Shown here: positions 1 through 9,769 of the stretch, piece by piece
How the letters are laid out: each line of letters starts with the position of its first letter
How positions within the stretch are numbered: the stretch's first letter is position 1
Notes under the pieces: generated by a model
What the model was told of the DNA's origin: nothing
What the model saw: the letters and a program-made list of their open reading frames with translations, nothing else
Database searches by the model: none
Source: Tsuneonella litorea
Lineage (GTDB): Bacteria > Pseudomonadota > Alphaproteobacteria > Sphingomonadales > Sphingomonadaceae
DNA length: 64,000 bases
Direction of reading: 5' to 3'
Assembly (NCBI RefSeq): GCF_025154015.1
Contig: NZ_JAOAMV010000004.1
Span: 186,001 to 250,000 of the forward strand
Translations under genes and position numbers: made by a program

Positions 1-524
1 ACCTCGCCGCGACGATCGAACTGCCCGGCGAGGCAGGCAGAAGCGTGCTGCTGCAAGCGCTGGTCCGGGCGTTTCCCTCGTCGAGCGTGATCGAGACCGG
101 CCCGGTGCTGCGCCAGGCGCGCGACCTCCTCGCGCAGGTCGGCCTCGCCACGCTCGCCGCGGCCTCGGTCGCGGTGCTGGCGGGCCTAGCCGTGCTGCTC
201 GGCGCGATCGCGGCCGCGCGCGCACAGCGGACCTACGATACCGTGGTGTTGCGCGTGCTCGGCGCGAGCCGGCGGCAGGTGCTGCTGCTCGCGCTGGCCG
301 AATACGGCGCGCTGGCGCTGGTGCTGGCGGGCGTGGCGCTCGCGATGGGCCTCGGCGCGGCGTGGTACGTGGTCACGCAGATGTTCGAGTTCGAGTGGCT
401 GCCGCAGTGGAGCGCGGTCGGCGGTGTCCTGGCCGCGGGGCTGGCGCTGGTGGTCGGCTTCGCGCTGATCGGCGCGCTGCCGCTGCTGCGCGCCAAACCG
501 GCGCAGGCGCTGCGGGCGCTTTAG
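1..524 (+). CDS. ABC transporter permease, FtsX family, C-terminal part (gene cut by window edge)
   Basis: The reading frame is open from the first full codon at base 3, so this is the C-terminal part of a longer gene. It shows the end of an FtsX-type permease: a hydrophobic helix (around ASVAVLAGLAVLLGAIAAAR), a cytoplasmic stretch with VVLRVLGASRRQVL, which is the characteristic 'LRVLGAS' signature of YbbP-like permeases, then two more helices and a terminal PLLRAKPAQALR motif. Proteins of this kind are the membrane half of an ABC system that moves or extracts lipophilic or periplasmic substrates with a partner ATPase; neither the ATPase nor the N-terminus is visible here. A strong hairpin follows the stop at once. 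Confidence 0.85.
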   Translation, partial: LAATIELPGEAGRSVLLQALVRAFPSSSVIETGPVLRQARDLLAQVGLATLAAASVAVLAGLAVLLGAIAAARAQRTYDTVVLRVLGASRRQVLLLALAEYGALALVLAGVALAMGLGAAWYVVTQMFEFEWLPQWSAVGGVLAAGLALVVGFALIGALPLLRAKPAQALRAL

Positions 525-526
525 GA

Positions 527-560
527 GAAAGGCCCGCCTCCCCGGGGAAGCGGGCCTTTC
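527..560. terminator. bidirectional Rho-independent terminator
   Basis: Perfect 11-base inverted repeat (GAAAGGCCCGC and its complement) starting three bases after the permease stop. It is followed by a short T-rich run on the plus strand and lies between two convergent genes, the permease and the DUF805 gene, so it probably ends both transcripts. Confidence 0.85.
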
Positions 561-579
561 TTGCCGTTCCCGGTGACCC

Positions 580-1038
580 TTAGGCGAAGGTTTCGGCCTC
601 GCCCATGCCCTTGGGATCGGGACCGAAACGGTTCGGGCCCGGCGTGCCCGGCAGCGCCATCAGCACGAGGAAGGCGATCGACACCAGGAACCCGAGATAC
701 GGGATCATGCCGCCGATGATCGCGCCCAGGTACCACCAGCCGCTCATGTCGCGGTCGTGCAGACGCCGGACGGTGACCGCGATGCTCGGGATGAGGATCA
801 CGAGAAACCATACGAGAATCAGCAAACCCATTCCCCCGAACAGCGCGGCAAGCCCGGCCGAGGGATCGCCGCTCGCCTCGGCATCGAGCACGCCGGCGGC
901 ACCCCCGGCACCGAGCACGATGAACATCAGCACCGTCACGACGATGACGTTGAGCAGCGTGAACATCCAGTATTCCATCCGGCGCGACCGGCCCGAGAAT
1001 TCGGCGTAGCGCTTGAACGGCAGGATCATCCATTCCAT
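580..1038 (-). CDS. DUF805 family inner-membrane protein
   Basis: A 152-residue protein with the DUF805 signature: N-terminal WMILPFKRYAEFSGRSRR, a long hydrophobic segment, then the conserved VRRLHDRDMSGWW block and two further membrane helices, ending in a short polar tail with a PGPNRFGPDP motif. The frame is open upstream for over 100 codons, but the methionine at 1038 starts exactly at the family's usual N-terminus. DUF805 proteins are small integral membrane proteins of unknown function. It is transcribed alone, convergent with the permease. Confidence 0.9.
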   Translation of the reverse strand: MEWMILPFKRYAEFSGRSRRMEYWMFTLLNVIVVTVLMFIVLGAGGAAGVLDAEASGDPSAGLAALFGGMGLLILVWFLVILIPSIAVTVRRLHDRDMSGWWYLGAIIGGMIPYLGFLVSIAFLVLMALPGTPGPNRFGPDPKGMGEAETFA

Positions 1039-1102
1039 GTCGTGTACTCCCCCTTTGTCTTTCCCTGGCGCGAGGGAATCACACAAGCGCCTGACGCGCA
1101 AC

Positions 1103-1132
1103 AAAAAAAGGGCCCCGCGGACGGGACCCTTT
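1103..1132 (-). terminator. Rho-independent terminator of the TonB receptor gene
   Basis: On the minus strand the stem AAAGGGTCCC / GGGGCCCTTT is followed by a run of seven T residues. It starts 21 bases beyond the stop of the TonB-dependent receptor gene. Confidence 0.85.
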
Positions 1133-1153
1133 CTCGTGTGTCGACGGGCGCGA

Positions 1154-3823
1154 TCAGAACTTGAAGCGCGCCGCCACGCCGTAGGTGCGCGGCTGGTTGA
1201 TGTAACCCGACAGCGAGCCGTCCTGCGCCACCGAATCGAACATGCCGGTGATGTAGCGGTCGTTGAGGATGTTGCGGCCCCAGACCGACAGCTCGAGGCC
1301 GTTCTGCATCGCGAAGGTAAGCGATGCGTTGAGGTCGTCGACCTCGCGGCGATACCGCGAAGCAAGCAGAATGCCGGCCGCGGGGGTTCCGAACTTGGTG
1401 AAGCCTTCCTCGACCTGCACGGGCGACTGATAGTTGTAATCGCCGCGGAAGATCAGGTGGTTACCGCCCGAAAGCTCCTTGTCGTACTGCATGCCGAACG
1501 AAGCCGCGATCTTCGGAATGTTCGAAATCTCGCGGCCCGACAGGTCGCCCAGCGGAGAGCCGGGGAAGCTGTCGTACTTGGGTTCGAGATAGGTCATCGC
1601 GAGGAACAGCGAGAGGTCGCGCGTCGGGCTCACCCGCCCGTCGAACTCGATCCCGAAGGTCGACTGCTTCGGAGCGTTTGCGAAGACGAAGCTGGCCCCG
1701 ACGAAGGTGTTCGTCTGGAAGTTCGTGATCGACTGCTTGAAGAAGGTGAGGTTGGCCGACGCGATCCGCCCCCAGTCACCTTTCAGACCCAGTTCGTAGA
1801 CGGTCGAGTTCTCGGGCAGCGCGAAGCGCGTGCCCGGCCGCAGGTTGGTGACGGCCAGGTTCTGCGCCACGAGCTGGGCATAGTCCGCCGCGAGCGGCCG
1901 GCTGTCGCGCGACAGGTTCCACGAGCTTGCCTTGAAGCCCGTCGCATAGCTGACGTAGGCGTTGAGCGTCGGGCTGATCTCGTAGGCGAGCCGCGCGGTC
2001 CAGCTCCAGTCGCTGTCGCGGCTCTTGCCGTCTTCCACGGCATTCGGGATGTTCTGCAAGGGCGGCAGGAACTGCAGCGCGCTCAGGCCGAGGAAAGAAT
2101 TGACCGCCGGATTGGTGGCATTCGCGTTCGCGAAATTGGTCGCCCCGGTGTTGATCGCCGCGAAGATCGTCGGCTGCGAGACCGCGAACGCGCCAATCTG
2201 CGCGGGCGAGGCGAGCGAGCCGGCCGGAAGGCCGATCGCTGCGCCAACCTGCTGCGCGATCACCTGGTTGCGCACGACCGCCGCACCGGCCGTGACCAGA
2301 TTGACGTTCGAGAACGCGTCGGTCGAGCGCGAATCGCTGACGACATCCTTGGCATCGTGGGTGTAGTTGGCACCAAGCGTAAGGGTCAGCGCGTCGGTGA
2401 TCTCGAAGTCGACGTTGCCGAACAGGCTGTATGCCTCGTTATCCTGGGTGAAGTGGTTGAAGAACCCTTGCCCGGCCTGCCAGTAAGTATTCTGCGGGAC
2501 GCCGAAATACGTTTCCAGCAGCGAGGCGTTGAGCTGCCCTTGCGACAGGAGGGTGATCAGGCTGTTGGCGTAGCCGCGGAAGCCCGGACCGTAGACGATC
2601 TGATCGGCCGAATCGGCCTTCTCGTTGAAGTAGTAACCGCCAACGAGGAAATTGAGCGGTCCGTCGAAGTCGCTGGCGAAGCGCAGTTCCTGGGTAAAGG
2701 TCTCGATCTTCGCCTGTCCGATGTTGGCGCCCGTGGCCGAGGCGAGACTGGTGAAGTCCACGTCCTGGTTGGCGTTCAGTTCGGTGGTGCGATAGGCGGT
2801 GATCGAGGTCAGGGTCACCGGCCCCATCTCGTAGTCGGCCTGGCCCGAGACGCCCCAGTTCTTGACCCGGCTGTTCGGGACCACGTCGGAATAGATCACG
2901 TTGTCGAACGGGCGGTTCGGGTCGTTCACGCGGCCGCCCAGGGACTGGATGACCTGAGTGAACGGGCCGATAAGCAGCGCGGTGACGCCGCAGCACTTTT
3001 CGTCGATCTCGTCGTAGTCGGCGATCAGGCGGACCTTGAGCGCGTCGGACGGTTCGAACTTGAGCTGGCCGCGGGCGAACCAGCGGTTGCGGTTGTTCAC
3101 GTCGTCACCGTTGAAGGCGTTGGTCAGGTAACCGTCGCGGCGGTTGTAGCCCCCTGCGAGGCTGGCCGCGATCGTGTCGGTCAGGCCGCCGGTGAGGTAG
3201 CCCTTGGCGACAAAGGCATCGTAGTTGCCGTAGCTTGCCTCGACGCTGCCGCCGAAGTCGTAGCTGGGATCCTTGGTGACGATCGAGATCACGCCGGCCG
3301 ATGCGTTCTTGCCGAACAGGGTCGACTGGGGTCCGCGCAGGACCTCGACGCGCTGGATGTCGGGAAGGTCGGAGATCTGCGCGATCGCGCGGCTGCGGTA
3401 GACCCCGTCGACGAAGACCGCGACCGACGGCTCGAGGCCGATGTTGTTGCCGCTCGTGCCGAAACCGCGGATCGAGTAGGTCGTCGCGAACTGGCTCTGG
3501 CTCTGGGTCACCCGCAGCGAGGGGACGACCGAGGCAAGGTCGGTCACGTCGCGGATCTGCGCGCGCTCGATCGTTTCGGCGGTGGTGACGCTGACCGCGA
3601 CCGGCACGTCCTGCAGCGTCTGTTCGCGCTTGGTCGCGGTGACGACGATCTGGTTGCCGGTTTCCGCGTCGCTCGCCACCGGGAAGCTGTCGCTGTCGAC
3701 GTCGACCTGTTCCTGCGCCTCGGCGCTTTGCGCATGCGCGATGCCGGGGAGCGCGAGCGCGGCGGCGCCGGCGAGAAGGGTGAATCGGGCCGAGCCGGCG
3801 AATCCGGTGCGCGTCTTGATCAT
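1154..3823 (-). CDS. TonB-dependent outer-membrane receptor
   Basis: An 889-residue protein with a signal peptide (about residues 1-32, ending ALPGIAHAQ), then a TonB-box-like and plug region (residues about 55-190) carrying QIVVTATKREQTLQDVPV, typical of Sphingomonadales receptors, and RGPQSTLFGKNASAGVISI. The remainder is a beta-barrel rich in aromatic and alternating residues, ending with the usual terminal phenylalanine (VAARFKF). Such receptors import siderophores, vitamins, carbohydrates or aromatic compounds using TonB-ExbBD energy; the substrate cannot be told from sequence. The start is supported by AGGAGAGG eight bases upstream. It is divergent from typA and ends at a good terminator. 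Confidence 0.95.
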   Translation of the reverse strand: MIKTRTGFAGSARFTLLAGAAALALPGIAHAQSAEAQEQVDVDSDSFPVASDAETGNQIVVTATKREQTLQDVPVAVSVTTAETIERAQIRDVTDLASVVPSLRVTQSQSQFATTYSIRGFGTSGNNIGLEPSVAVFVDGVYRSRAIAQISDLPDIQRVEVLRGPQSTLFGKNASAGVISIVTKDPSYDFGGSVEASYGNYDAFVAKGYLTGGLTDTIAASLAGGYNRRDGYLTNAFNGDDVNNRNRWFARGQLKFEPSDALKVRLIADYDEIDEKCCGVTALLIGPFTQVIQSLGGRVNDPNRPFDNVIYSDVVPNSRVKNWGVSGQADYEMGPVTLTSITAYRTTELNANQDVDFTSLASATGANIGQAKIETFTQELRFASDFDGPLNFLVGGYYFNEKADSADQIVYGPGFRGYANSLITLLSQGQLNASLLETYFGVPQNTYWQAGQGFFNHFTQDNEAYSLFGNVDFEITDALTLTLGANYTHDAKDVVSDSRSTDAFSNVNLVTAGAAVVRNQVIAQQVGAAIGLPAGSLASPAQIGAFAVSQPTIFAAINTGATNFANANATNPAVNSFLGLSALQFLPPLQNIPNAVEDGKSRDSDWSWTARLAYEISPTLNAYVSYATGFKASSWNLSRDSRPLAADYAQLVAQNLAVTNLRPGTRFALPENSTVYELGLKGDWGRIASANLTFFKQSITNFQTNTFVGASFVFANAPKQSTFGIEFDGRVSPTRDLSLFLAMTYLEPKYDSFPGSPLGDLSGREISNIPKIAASFGMQYDKELSGGNHLIFRGDYNYQSPVQVEEGFTKFGTPAAGILLASRYRREVDDLNASLTFAMQNGLELSVWGRNILNDRYITGMFDSVAQDGSLSGYINQPRTYGVAARFKF

Positions 3824-3903
3824 GAAACGTCCTCTCCTGAGCGGGGAGGATGGCCGCCCTTGCAGCAGCTCCCCCTCCCTTAGCTGACATCAGGGTCAAT
3901 AAA

Positions 3904-3939
3904 CTTACGGAATCGCGCGCTCAAGCGACATTTCGTAAG
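3904..3939. promoter_or_regulatory. inverted repeat in the receptor/typA intergenic region
   Basis: CTTACG and CGTAAG arms, extended by partly matching A/T bases, lie 24 bases apart in the 255-base gap between the divergent TonB receptor and typA genes. The placement suggests an operator or a structured leader for one of them. No protein can be assigned, and a chance repeat is possible. Confidence 0.3.
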
Positions 3940-4078
3940 CACATGAACGCGATAAGCACTGTGGCAAAGGCGACACACCTGCCGTTGCGTCACCGCCGGT
4001 TGTGTTCGCGCGCCCGCTCGGCTAGGGGCGCGCCGACTCTTCGCGCAGGGGTTCCTGCGCCAACCCAAGAGAAAACCG

Positions 4079-5908
4079 ATGTCCCTTCGCAACGTGGCGA
4101 TCATCGCCCACGTCGACCATGGCAAGACCACGCTCGTCGACCAGCTGTTTCGCCAGTCCGGAACCTTCCGCGAGAACCAGCGCGTCGAGGAACGCGCGAT
4201 GGATTCGAACGACCTCGAAAAGGAACGCGGCATCACCATTCTCGCCAAGCCGACCTCGGTCGAGTGGGCGCCGGAAGGCGGCGGCGAGACGGTGCGGATC
4301 AACATCGTCGACACCCCCGGCCACGCCGACTTCGGCGGCGAGGTGGAACGCATCCTCTCGATGGTCGACGGCGTGATCCTGCTGGTCGACAGCTCCGAAG
4401 GCGCGATGCCGCAGACCAAGTTTGTCACCGGCAAGGCGCTCGCGCTCGGCCTCAGGCCGATCGTCGTCGTCAACAAGATCGACCGGCCCGACGAGCGCAT
4501 CCAGGAAGTGCTCGACGAGGTGTTCGACCTGTTCGTTTCGCTCGACGCGAACGACGAACAGCTCGACTTCCCGGTGCTCTACGCCTCGGGCCGCAACGGC
4601 TACGCGAACGAGGACCCGTCCTTGCGCGAAGGCACTCTCACCCCGCTGTTCCAGAAGATCGTCGACCACGTTCCCGCGCCGCAGGTCGACGACAGCGGGC
4701 CGTTCACCTTCCTCGCGACGCTGCTCGACCGCGACAACTTCATGGGCCGCGTGCTCACCGGCCGGGTCCACTCGGGCACGATCAAGGTCAACGACCCGAT
4801 CCGCGCGCTCGACATGGACGGCAAGGTGATCGAGACCGGCCGCGCGACCAAGCTGCTGGCCTATCGCGGGCTGGACCGGGTGCCGGTCGACAGCGCGCGC
4901 GCGGGCGACATCATCGCGCTCGCGGGTCTCGAAAAGGCGACCGTCGCCAACACCATCGCCAGCCCCGAGGTGACCGAGCCGCTTGCCGCGCAGCCGATCG
5001 ACCCGCCGACGCTGTCGATGCGCTTCGCGGTCAACGACAGCCCGCTCGCGGGCCGCGAGGGCGACAAGGTGACCAGCCGGATGATCCGCGACCGCCTGAT
5101 GCGCGAGGCGGAAGTCAACGTCGCCATCCGCGTGACCGAGAGCGCCGACAAGGACAGCTTCGAGGTCGCCGGGCGCGGCGAGCTTCAGCTCGGCGTGCTG
5201 ATCGAGACGATGCGCCGCGAGGGCTTCGAACTCGGCATCAGCCGCCCGCGCGTGCTGTTCCGCGAGGAGAACGGCGAGCGCATGGAGCCCTACGAGCAGG
5301 TCGTGATCGACGTCGACGACGAGCACTCGGGCACGGTTGTCGAGAAGATGCAGCGCCGCAAGGCCGAGTTGACCGAGATGCGTCCCTCGGGCGCGGGCAA
5401 GACCCGGATCACCTTCTCGGCGCCGAGCCGCGGCCTGATCGGCTACCACGGCGAGTTCCTGTCCGACACCCGCGGCACCGGGATCATGAACCGTTTGTTC
5501 GAGAAGTACGGCCCCTACAAGGGCCCGATCGAGGGCCGCCAGAACGGCGTGCTGATCTCCAACGGCACCGGCGAGGCGGTGGGCTATGCGCTCAACAGCC
5601 TGGAAGAGCGCGGCATCCTGTTCCTCGGCCCCCAGGCGAAGATCTACGAGGGCATGATCATCGGCGAGAACGCCAAGCCCGACGATCTCGAAGTCAATCC
5701 GATGAAGTCGAAGCAGCTGACCAACTTCCGCTCGACCGGCAAGGACGACGCGATCCGGCTGACCCCGCCGAAGGTCATGACGCTCGAGCAGGCGATCGCC
5801 TACATCGACGACGACGAGATGGTCGAGGTGACGCCGAAGTCGATCCGCCTCAGGAAGGCGATCCTCGATCCGCACGAGCGCAAGAAGGCCAGTCGCCGGG
5901 CGGACTAA
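4079..5908 (+). CDS. typA: translational GTPase TypA/BipA
   Basis: A 609-residue GTPase of the normal length for TypA. The G domain shows AHVDHGKTT (P-loop, residues 10-18), the switch region with [22 protein letters not shown] (G3) and NKIDRP (G4). The later domains include the family-typical [20 protein letters not shown] stretch and the C-terminal [17 protein letters not shown] region. TypA is a ribosome-associated GTPase in the EF-G/LepA group that helps 50S assembly and growth under cold or other stress. The ATG at 4079 follows a purine-rich AAGAGAAAA stretch. It stands alone, divergent from the receptor. Confidence 0.97.
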   Translation: MSLRNVAIIAHVDHGKTTLVDQLFRQSGTFRENQRVEERAMDSNDLEKERGITILAKPTSVEWAPEGGGETVRINIVDTPGHADFGGEVERILSMVDGVILLVDSSEGAMPQTKFVTGKALALGLRPIVVVNKIDRPDERIQEVLDEVFDLFVSLDANDEQLDFPVLYASGRNGYANEDPSLREGTLTPLFQKIVDHVPAPQVDDSGPFTFLATLLDRDNFMGRVLTGRVHSGTIKVNDPIRALDMDGKVIETGRATKLLAYRGLDRVPVDSARAGDIIALAGLEKATVANTIASPEVTEPLAAQPIDPPTLSMRFAVNDSPLAGREGDKVTSRMIRDRLMREAEVNVAIRVTESADKDSFEVAGRGELQLGVLIETMRREGFELGISRPRVLFREENGERMEPYEQVVIDVDDEHSGTVVEKMQRRKAELTEMRPSGAGKTRITFSAPSRGLIGYHGEFLSDTRGTGIMNRLFEKYGPYKGPIEGRQNGVLISNGTGEAVGYALNSLEERGILFLGPQAKIYEGMIIGENAKPDDLEVNPMKSKQLTNFRSTGKDDAIRLTPPKVMTLEQAIAYIDDDEMVEVTPKSIRLRKAILDPHERKKASRRAD

Positions 5909-5925
5909 CGAATTGCATTACCGAG

Positions 5926-5951
5926 GGAACCGAATCGCGCCCTCGCCGGTT
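5926..5951 (+). promoter_or_regulatory. candidate EcfG-type promoter of the receiver gene
   Basis: GGAAC at 5926-5930 and GGTT at 5948-5951, separated by 17 bases, 27 bases before the ATG of the single receiver protein. The general stress sigma factor EcfG of alphaproteobacteria recognises GGAAC, 16-17 bases, CGTT; one base of the -10 element differs here. The position makes sense, but this is the weakest of the set in this window. Confidence 0.5.
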
Positions 5952-5977
5952 AGGGCCTCCGACGGAGGCTCCCAGGC

Positions 5978-6334
5978 ATGCAACGGATCATGATTGTCGA
6001 CGACGAGGCGCTCGTGCTGCTCGACCTCGTCCTGACGGTCGAAAGTCTCGGGTACCGGGTGTTCTGCGACAGCACCAACGTGGCAGAGGCGATGAACAGC
6101 CTCGGCGACGACCGGCCCGACGCGGCGCTGCTCGACATCGACGTGGGCGGCACCCCGGTGTGGCCGCTGGCGCGCGCGCTCAAGCAGCGCGGGGTGCCCA
6201 CGGTGTTCGTCAGCGCCAACCATGCGCACGACGAACTCGAAACCGAGTTCGCGCACTGCCCCGCGATCGACAAGCCCGCCTCCAGCGGCGACATCACCGA
6301 CGCGCTGAAGCAGGTCCTTTCGGCCGCCGCCTGA
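5978..6334 (+). CDS. single-domain response regulator (receiver only)
   Basis: A 118-residue protein that is just a CheY-like receiver: acidic pair DD at residues 8-9, phospho-acceptor in ALLDIDVGG (about Asp52) and the conserved lysine in IDKPAS near the end. There is no output domain. It is tail-to-tail, four bases apart, with the gene for a CheB/CheR/PAS/HWE kinase, which makes that kinase a reasonable partner. Single receivers of this sort act as phosphate sinks or relay proteins in alphaproteobacterial general stress signalling; that role is inferred, helped by a possible EcfG promoter in front. Confidence 0.9.
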   Translation: MQRIMIVDDEALVLLDLVLTVESLGYRVFCDSTNVAEAMNSLGDDRPDAALLDIDVGGTPVWPLARALKQRGVPTVFVSANHAHDELETEFAHCPAIDKPASSGDITDALKQVLSAAA

Positions 6335-6338
6335 CGCC

Positions 6339-9300
6339 TCAGGCGAGCGGGAACGCCAGCCGGCGCGCGAAGCCGTCGGGCCGCCGCTCGCCCGCGATCT
6401 CGCCGTGCAGCTGCCTAGCGGCGGTCTCGACCAGGCGGGTGCCGAACCCGGCGCCGCCGTCGTCGTCGTCGTCGCCACCCTCGGGCGCATGGCCGCTCTC
6501 GACCCAGGTCAGTTCGATCCTGCCGTCCTTCTCGGCCCAGTCGACCGCCAGCCGCCCGCCGTTCTTCGCCGCCTCGTTCGCCAGCACGCCGTATTTCGCC
6601 GCGTTGGTGGCCCATTCGTGCAGGATCAGCGCGATCGAGGTGATCTGGCTGTTGGGCACCTCGACCTCGCTGCCCTCGACGGTGATCGCCTGCGAGGACC
6701 GGCTCGGGCGGATCACCGTTTCGACCAGCTGCCGCAAGGGGATCGCGCCGCCCGCGCTCATGCCGCTCTCGATCCGGCTGGTGAGCGCGTGCGAGCGGCC
6801 GAGCGCGTGGATCCGGCCCCGCAGGTCTTCGGCGAAGGCGTCGATGTCCCTGCTTTCGCGCGCGGCGATCGAGATCATCGCGCTGATCACCGAGAACAGG
6901 TTCTTCACCCGGTGGTTCATCTCGCGGATCATCAGTTCGCGCTGGGCGAGCAGCGCGCGTTCGGCGGTCACGTCGAACATCACCCCGATCAGCTTGCGCT
7001 TGGCCGAACCGTCCATCATCCGGCCCAGGCCGTGGAGCCAGCGCGTTTCCCCCTCCTCGCCGGCGACCCGGAATGTCTCGTCGAAGTCCGATTCCCCGTC
7101 CATCGCCTTGCGCAGCGCCTGGTTGACCCGCGCGCGGTCGCCATCCTCCATCGCGGTGAGGATCGGCTCCATCCGGTCCCCCGCTTCGTCGTCCCCGATC
7201 ACCAGCAGCCGCCGCGCGGTCGCGTCGAGCACCACGCGATCGGTCGCGGGCTGGTATTCCCACACGCCGATCCCGGCGACCTCGAGCGCGAGCCGCAGGC
7301 GCTCGCGCTCCTCGTTCAGGTCGCGCTCGAGCGACAGCGCCTGGGTCACGTCGGTGAAGATCAGCGTCGCGCCGTCGATTGACCCGTCGCCGCGGGTATA
7401 GGGTATCGCGCGGGCGATGATGTCCGCGTCGGTCGCCTCGGCGCGGATCCGCTCTTCCTGCGTCTCCCCGTCGCGCGCCTTGCGGGCGAGCGCCACGTGG
7501 GACTGCCCGTCGAGCCGCGATGCAAGATCGGCGAGCGGCTTGCCGATGTCGTTGTTGTCGATCGGGAACAGCTCGAGCGCGGCCTCGGTGAAGCTCCGCA
7601 GGCGAAGGTCGCCGTCGACCACCAGCACGGCGATCTGCGTGCTGTCGAAGAAGTTCCTGAGGTCGGCGTTGGCAACGGTGAGCTGGTCGACCTTGTTCTT
7701 CAGTTCGTCGTTGACCGTGGTCAGCTCCTCGTTGGTCGACTGGAGCTCCTCGTTCATCGACATCATTTCTTCGTTGGAGCTCTTGAGCTCCTCGTTGGTC
7801 GTCTCGAGTTCCTCGACCGTCGAGCGCAACCGGTGCCGCGTGGCCTGGAGCTCTTCCTCGAGGAACTGGCGCTGGCCGTCCTCCATGTCGAATTCGTCGA
7901 AATCGTCCTCGCTCACCGCGAGCGGCCCGGTCTCCTCGATGACGAAAAGGAACGCGCCTTCGTCGAGCCGCTCGCAGATCACCCGCGCCTCGAGCGTGCC
8001 GAAGGCGGTGCGGATCTCGACCCCGGTGGCCCCCGCCCGGCGACCGGTGTCGGAAACCTGGCGGATCAGCGGCCCGATCAGTTCGCGCAGGCCCGGTCGG
8101 GCGAGCGAGGGTACGTGGACCGTCCGCTCGAGCCGGTCGGGAAAATCGAGGTACCGTCCCGCCGCGCCCCAGCGTTCGAGCAGGAGGCCCTCGGCATCGA
8201 CCAGCAGGCTGACCGGGGCGTAGCGATCGGCGACAAGGTTGAGCGCGGCGATCTCGGTCCCGTTGACCCGCGGGCGCTCCTGCTCGACGCGGGCGCGATG
8301 GGGGGCGCGCAGGCGCGGGGTCGGCGGGCTGATCTGCAGGGAATACCGCCCCGTGACGTTGCGGCGACGGAAGATCCGCGCGCCCTGGTCGACCACTTCG
8401 AACAGGTCCTCGTAGCGGCCGACCGCTTCGGAGGAACCGAGGAACATGTAGCCCCCTTCGGCGAGCGCGAAGTGGAAGATCGGCACGACCTGCCGCTGCA
8501 GTTCCTCGTTGAAGTAGATCAGCAGGTTGCGGCAACAGATCAGGTCCACCTTCGAGAACGGCGGATCGCGCACGACGTTGTGCATGCTGAACCGGACCAT
8601 GTCGCGGATCGCGTTCGCGACGATGAACTTGTCGCTGCCGCCGACCGTGTAGCGGTCGCGCAGCGGCCGGGGAATGTCGCCCAGCGCCGACAGCGGATAG
8701 GCACCGGCGCGCGCGATATCGAGCATCTTCTCGTCGATGTCGGTCGCGAAGATCTGCACATAGGGGCGCGTCCCGTGCCGCTCGGCGGCGTCGGCGACCA
8801 GCATGGCGAGCGAGTAGGCCTCCTCGCCGCTCGAACAGCCCGCCACCCAGAACCGCAGTTCCGCCCCCGTCGGGCAGTTCGCCACCAGCGGGTCGATGAC
8901 GAGCCGGTCGAGCGCCTCGAAATGTTCGGGATCGCGGAAGAACCGGGTGACGTTGATCAGCAGGTCGCGGAACAGCGCCTGGCACTCCTCGGCGTCGCCG
9001 CGCAGCCGTTCGAGGTACTCGGCCGCGCCCTCGATCCCCAGCAGCTGCATCCGCCGCGCGATGCGCCGGGTCAGCGTGCTGCGCTTGTAGAGCGAGAAAT
9101 CGTGCCCGACCGCCTCGCGCAGCACGTCGCACAGGTCGTCGATGTGATCGGTCACCTCCCGCGCTTCGTCGGTCGGCGCGCCGCCGGACGCGCGCGCGAA
9201 GAAGTTGCGCAGCGCGCCGATCACCTCGCGCGGCGCGGCGACGATGTCGACCAGCCCGGTCGATATCGCCGAGCCGGGCATCCCGTCGTATGCCGCGCTT

Positions 9301-9767
9301 TCGGGTTCCTGCGCGATGCACAGCCCGCCGTGCTCCTTGATCGCGCGCAGGCCCCGGCTGCCGTCGGCACCGGTGCCCGACAGGATCACGCAGGCCGCCC
9401 GCGTTCCCGCGTCTTCGGCGAGGCTTTCGAAGAAATCGTCGATCGGCCGGCGCATTCCGCGCGGGTCCGTGAATTCGGTGAGCTTGAGCACCCCGCTCTC
9501 GAGCGCGAGCCCGTGCCCGGGCGGGATCACGTAGACGTGGTCCGCCTCCACCGTCTCGTCGCCGGAGGCCTGCTTGACCGGCATCGCGGTATATCGCTCG
9601 ATCAGCTGCGCCATCAGCGATTCGTGCGTCGGATCGAGGTGCTGGACCACCACGAACGCCATGCCGGTCGCACCCGAAGCGCCGCCGAACACCGCGCGCA
9701 GGGCCTCGAGCCCGCCCGCCGACGCGCCCACTCCGACGATCGGGAAACTGTCGCCCGCCGCCCCCAC
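6339..9767 (-). CDS. CheB-CheR-PAS-HWE histidine kinase fusion
   Basis: An 1142-residue multidomain signalling protein. Residues about 1-185 are a CheB methylesterase domain with the catalytic serine in GVGASAGG, the histidine in VVQHLDP and the aspartate in SGTGADGSRG. Residues about 205-460 are a CheR methyltransferase with WVAGCSSGEEAYSLAML and CRNLLIYFN. A long coiled coil of NEEL-type heptads (about 640-700) follows, then two PAS domains, and an HWE-type kinase with REMNHRVKNLFSVI (phospho-histidine), HEWATNAAKYG (N box) and the WVESG signature. It begins with GTG two bases after the stop of the LOV gene, so the two are one transcript. Such fusions sense signals in the cytoplasm and feed receivers or PhyR-type pathways. 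Confidence 0.93.
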   Translation of the reverse strand: MGAAGDSFPIVGVGASAGGLEALRAVFGGASGATGMAFVVVQHLDPTHESLMAQLIERYTAMPVKQASGDETVEADHVYVIPPGHGLALESGVLKLTEFTDPRGMRRPIDDFFESLAEDAGTRAACVILSGTGADGSRGLRAIKEHGGLCIAQEPESAAYDGMPGSAISTGLVDIVAAPREVIGALRNFFARASGGAPTDEAREVTDHIDDLCDVLREAVGHDFSLYKRSTLTRRIARRMQLLGIEGAAEYLERLRGDAEECQALFRDLLINVTRFFRDPEHFEALDRLVIDPLVANCPTGAELRFWVAGCSSGEEAYSLAMLVADAAERHGTRPYVQIFATDIDEKMLDIARAGAYPLSALGDIPRPLRDRYTVGGSDKFIVANAIRDMVRFSMHNVVRDPPFSKVDLICCRNLLIYFNEELQRQVVPIFHFALAEGGYMFLGSSEAVGRYEDLFEVVDQGARIFRRRNVTGRYSLQISPPTPRLRAPHRARVEQERPRVNGTEIAALNLVADRYAPVSLLVDAEGLLLERWGAAGRYLDFPDRLERTVHVPSLARPGLRELIGPLIRQVSDTGRRAGATGVEIRTAFGTLEARVICERLDEGAFLFVIEETGPLAVSEDDFDEFDMEDGQRQFLEEELQATRHRLRSTVEELETTNEELKSSNEEMMSMNEELQSTNEELTTVNDELKNKVDQLTVANADLRNFFDSTQIAVLVVDGDLRLRSFTEAALELFPIDNNDIGKPLADLASRLDGQSHVALARKARDGETQEERIRAEATDADIIARAIPYTRGDGSIDGATLIFTDVTQALSLERDLNEERERLRLALEVAGIGVWEYQPATDRVVLDATARRLLVIGDDEAGDRMEPILTAMEDGDRARVNQALRKAMDGESDFDETFRVAGEEGETRWLHGLGRMMDGSAKRKLIGVMFDVTAERALLAQRELMIREMNHRVKNLFSVISAMISIAARESRDIDAFAEDLRGRIHALGRSHALTSRIESGMSAGGAIPLRQLVETVIRPSRSSQAITVEGSEVEVPNSQITSIALILHEWATNAAKYGVLANEAAKNGGRLAVDWAEKDGRIELTWVESGHAPEGGDDDDDGGAGFGTRLVETAARQLHGEIAGERRPDGFARRLAFPLA

Positions 9768-9769
9768 GG

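Noticed and set aside
1013-3883. 956-residue plus-strand open frame opposite the TonB receptor
   Set aside because: Arginine- and valine-rich composition typical of an antisense shadow in GC-rich DNA; the minus strand has a clear signal peptide, plug and barrel.
6415-9321. 968-residue second-frame reading of the hybrid kinase gene
   Set aside because: Same strand, wrong frame, arginine-rich; the 1142-residue frame holds all domain motifs.
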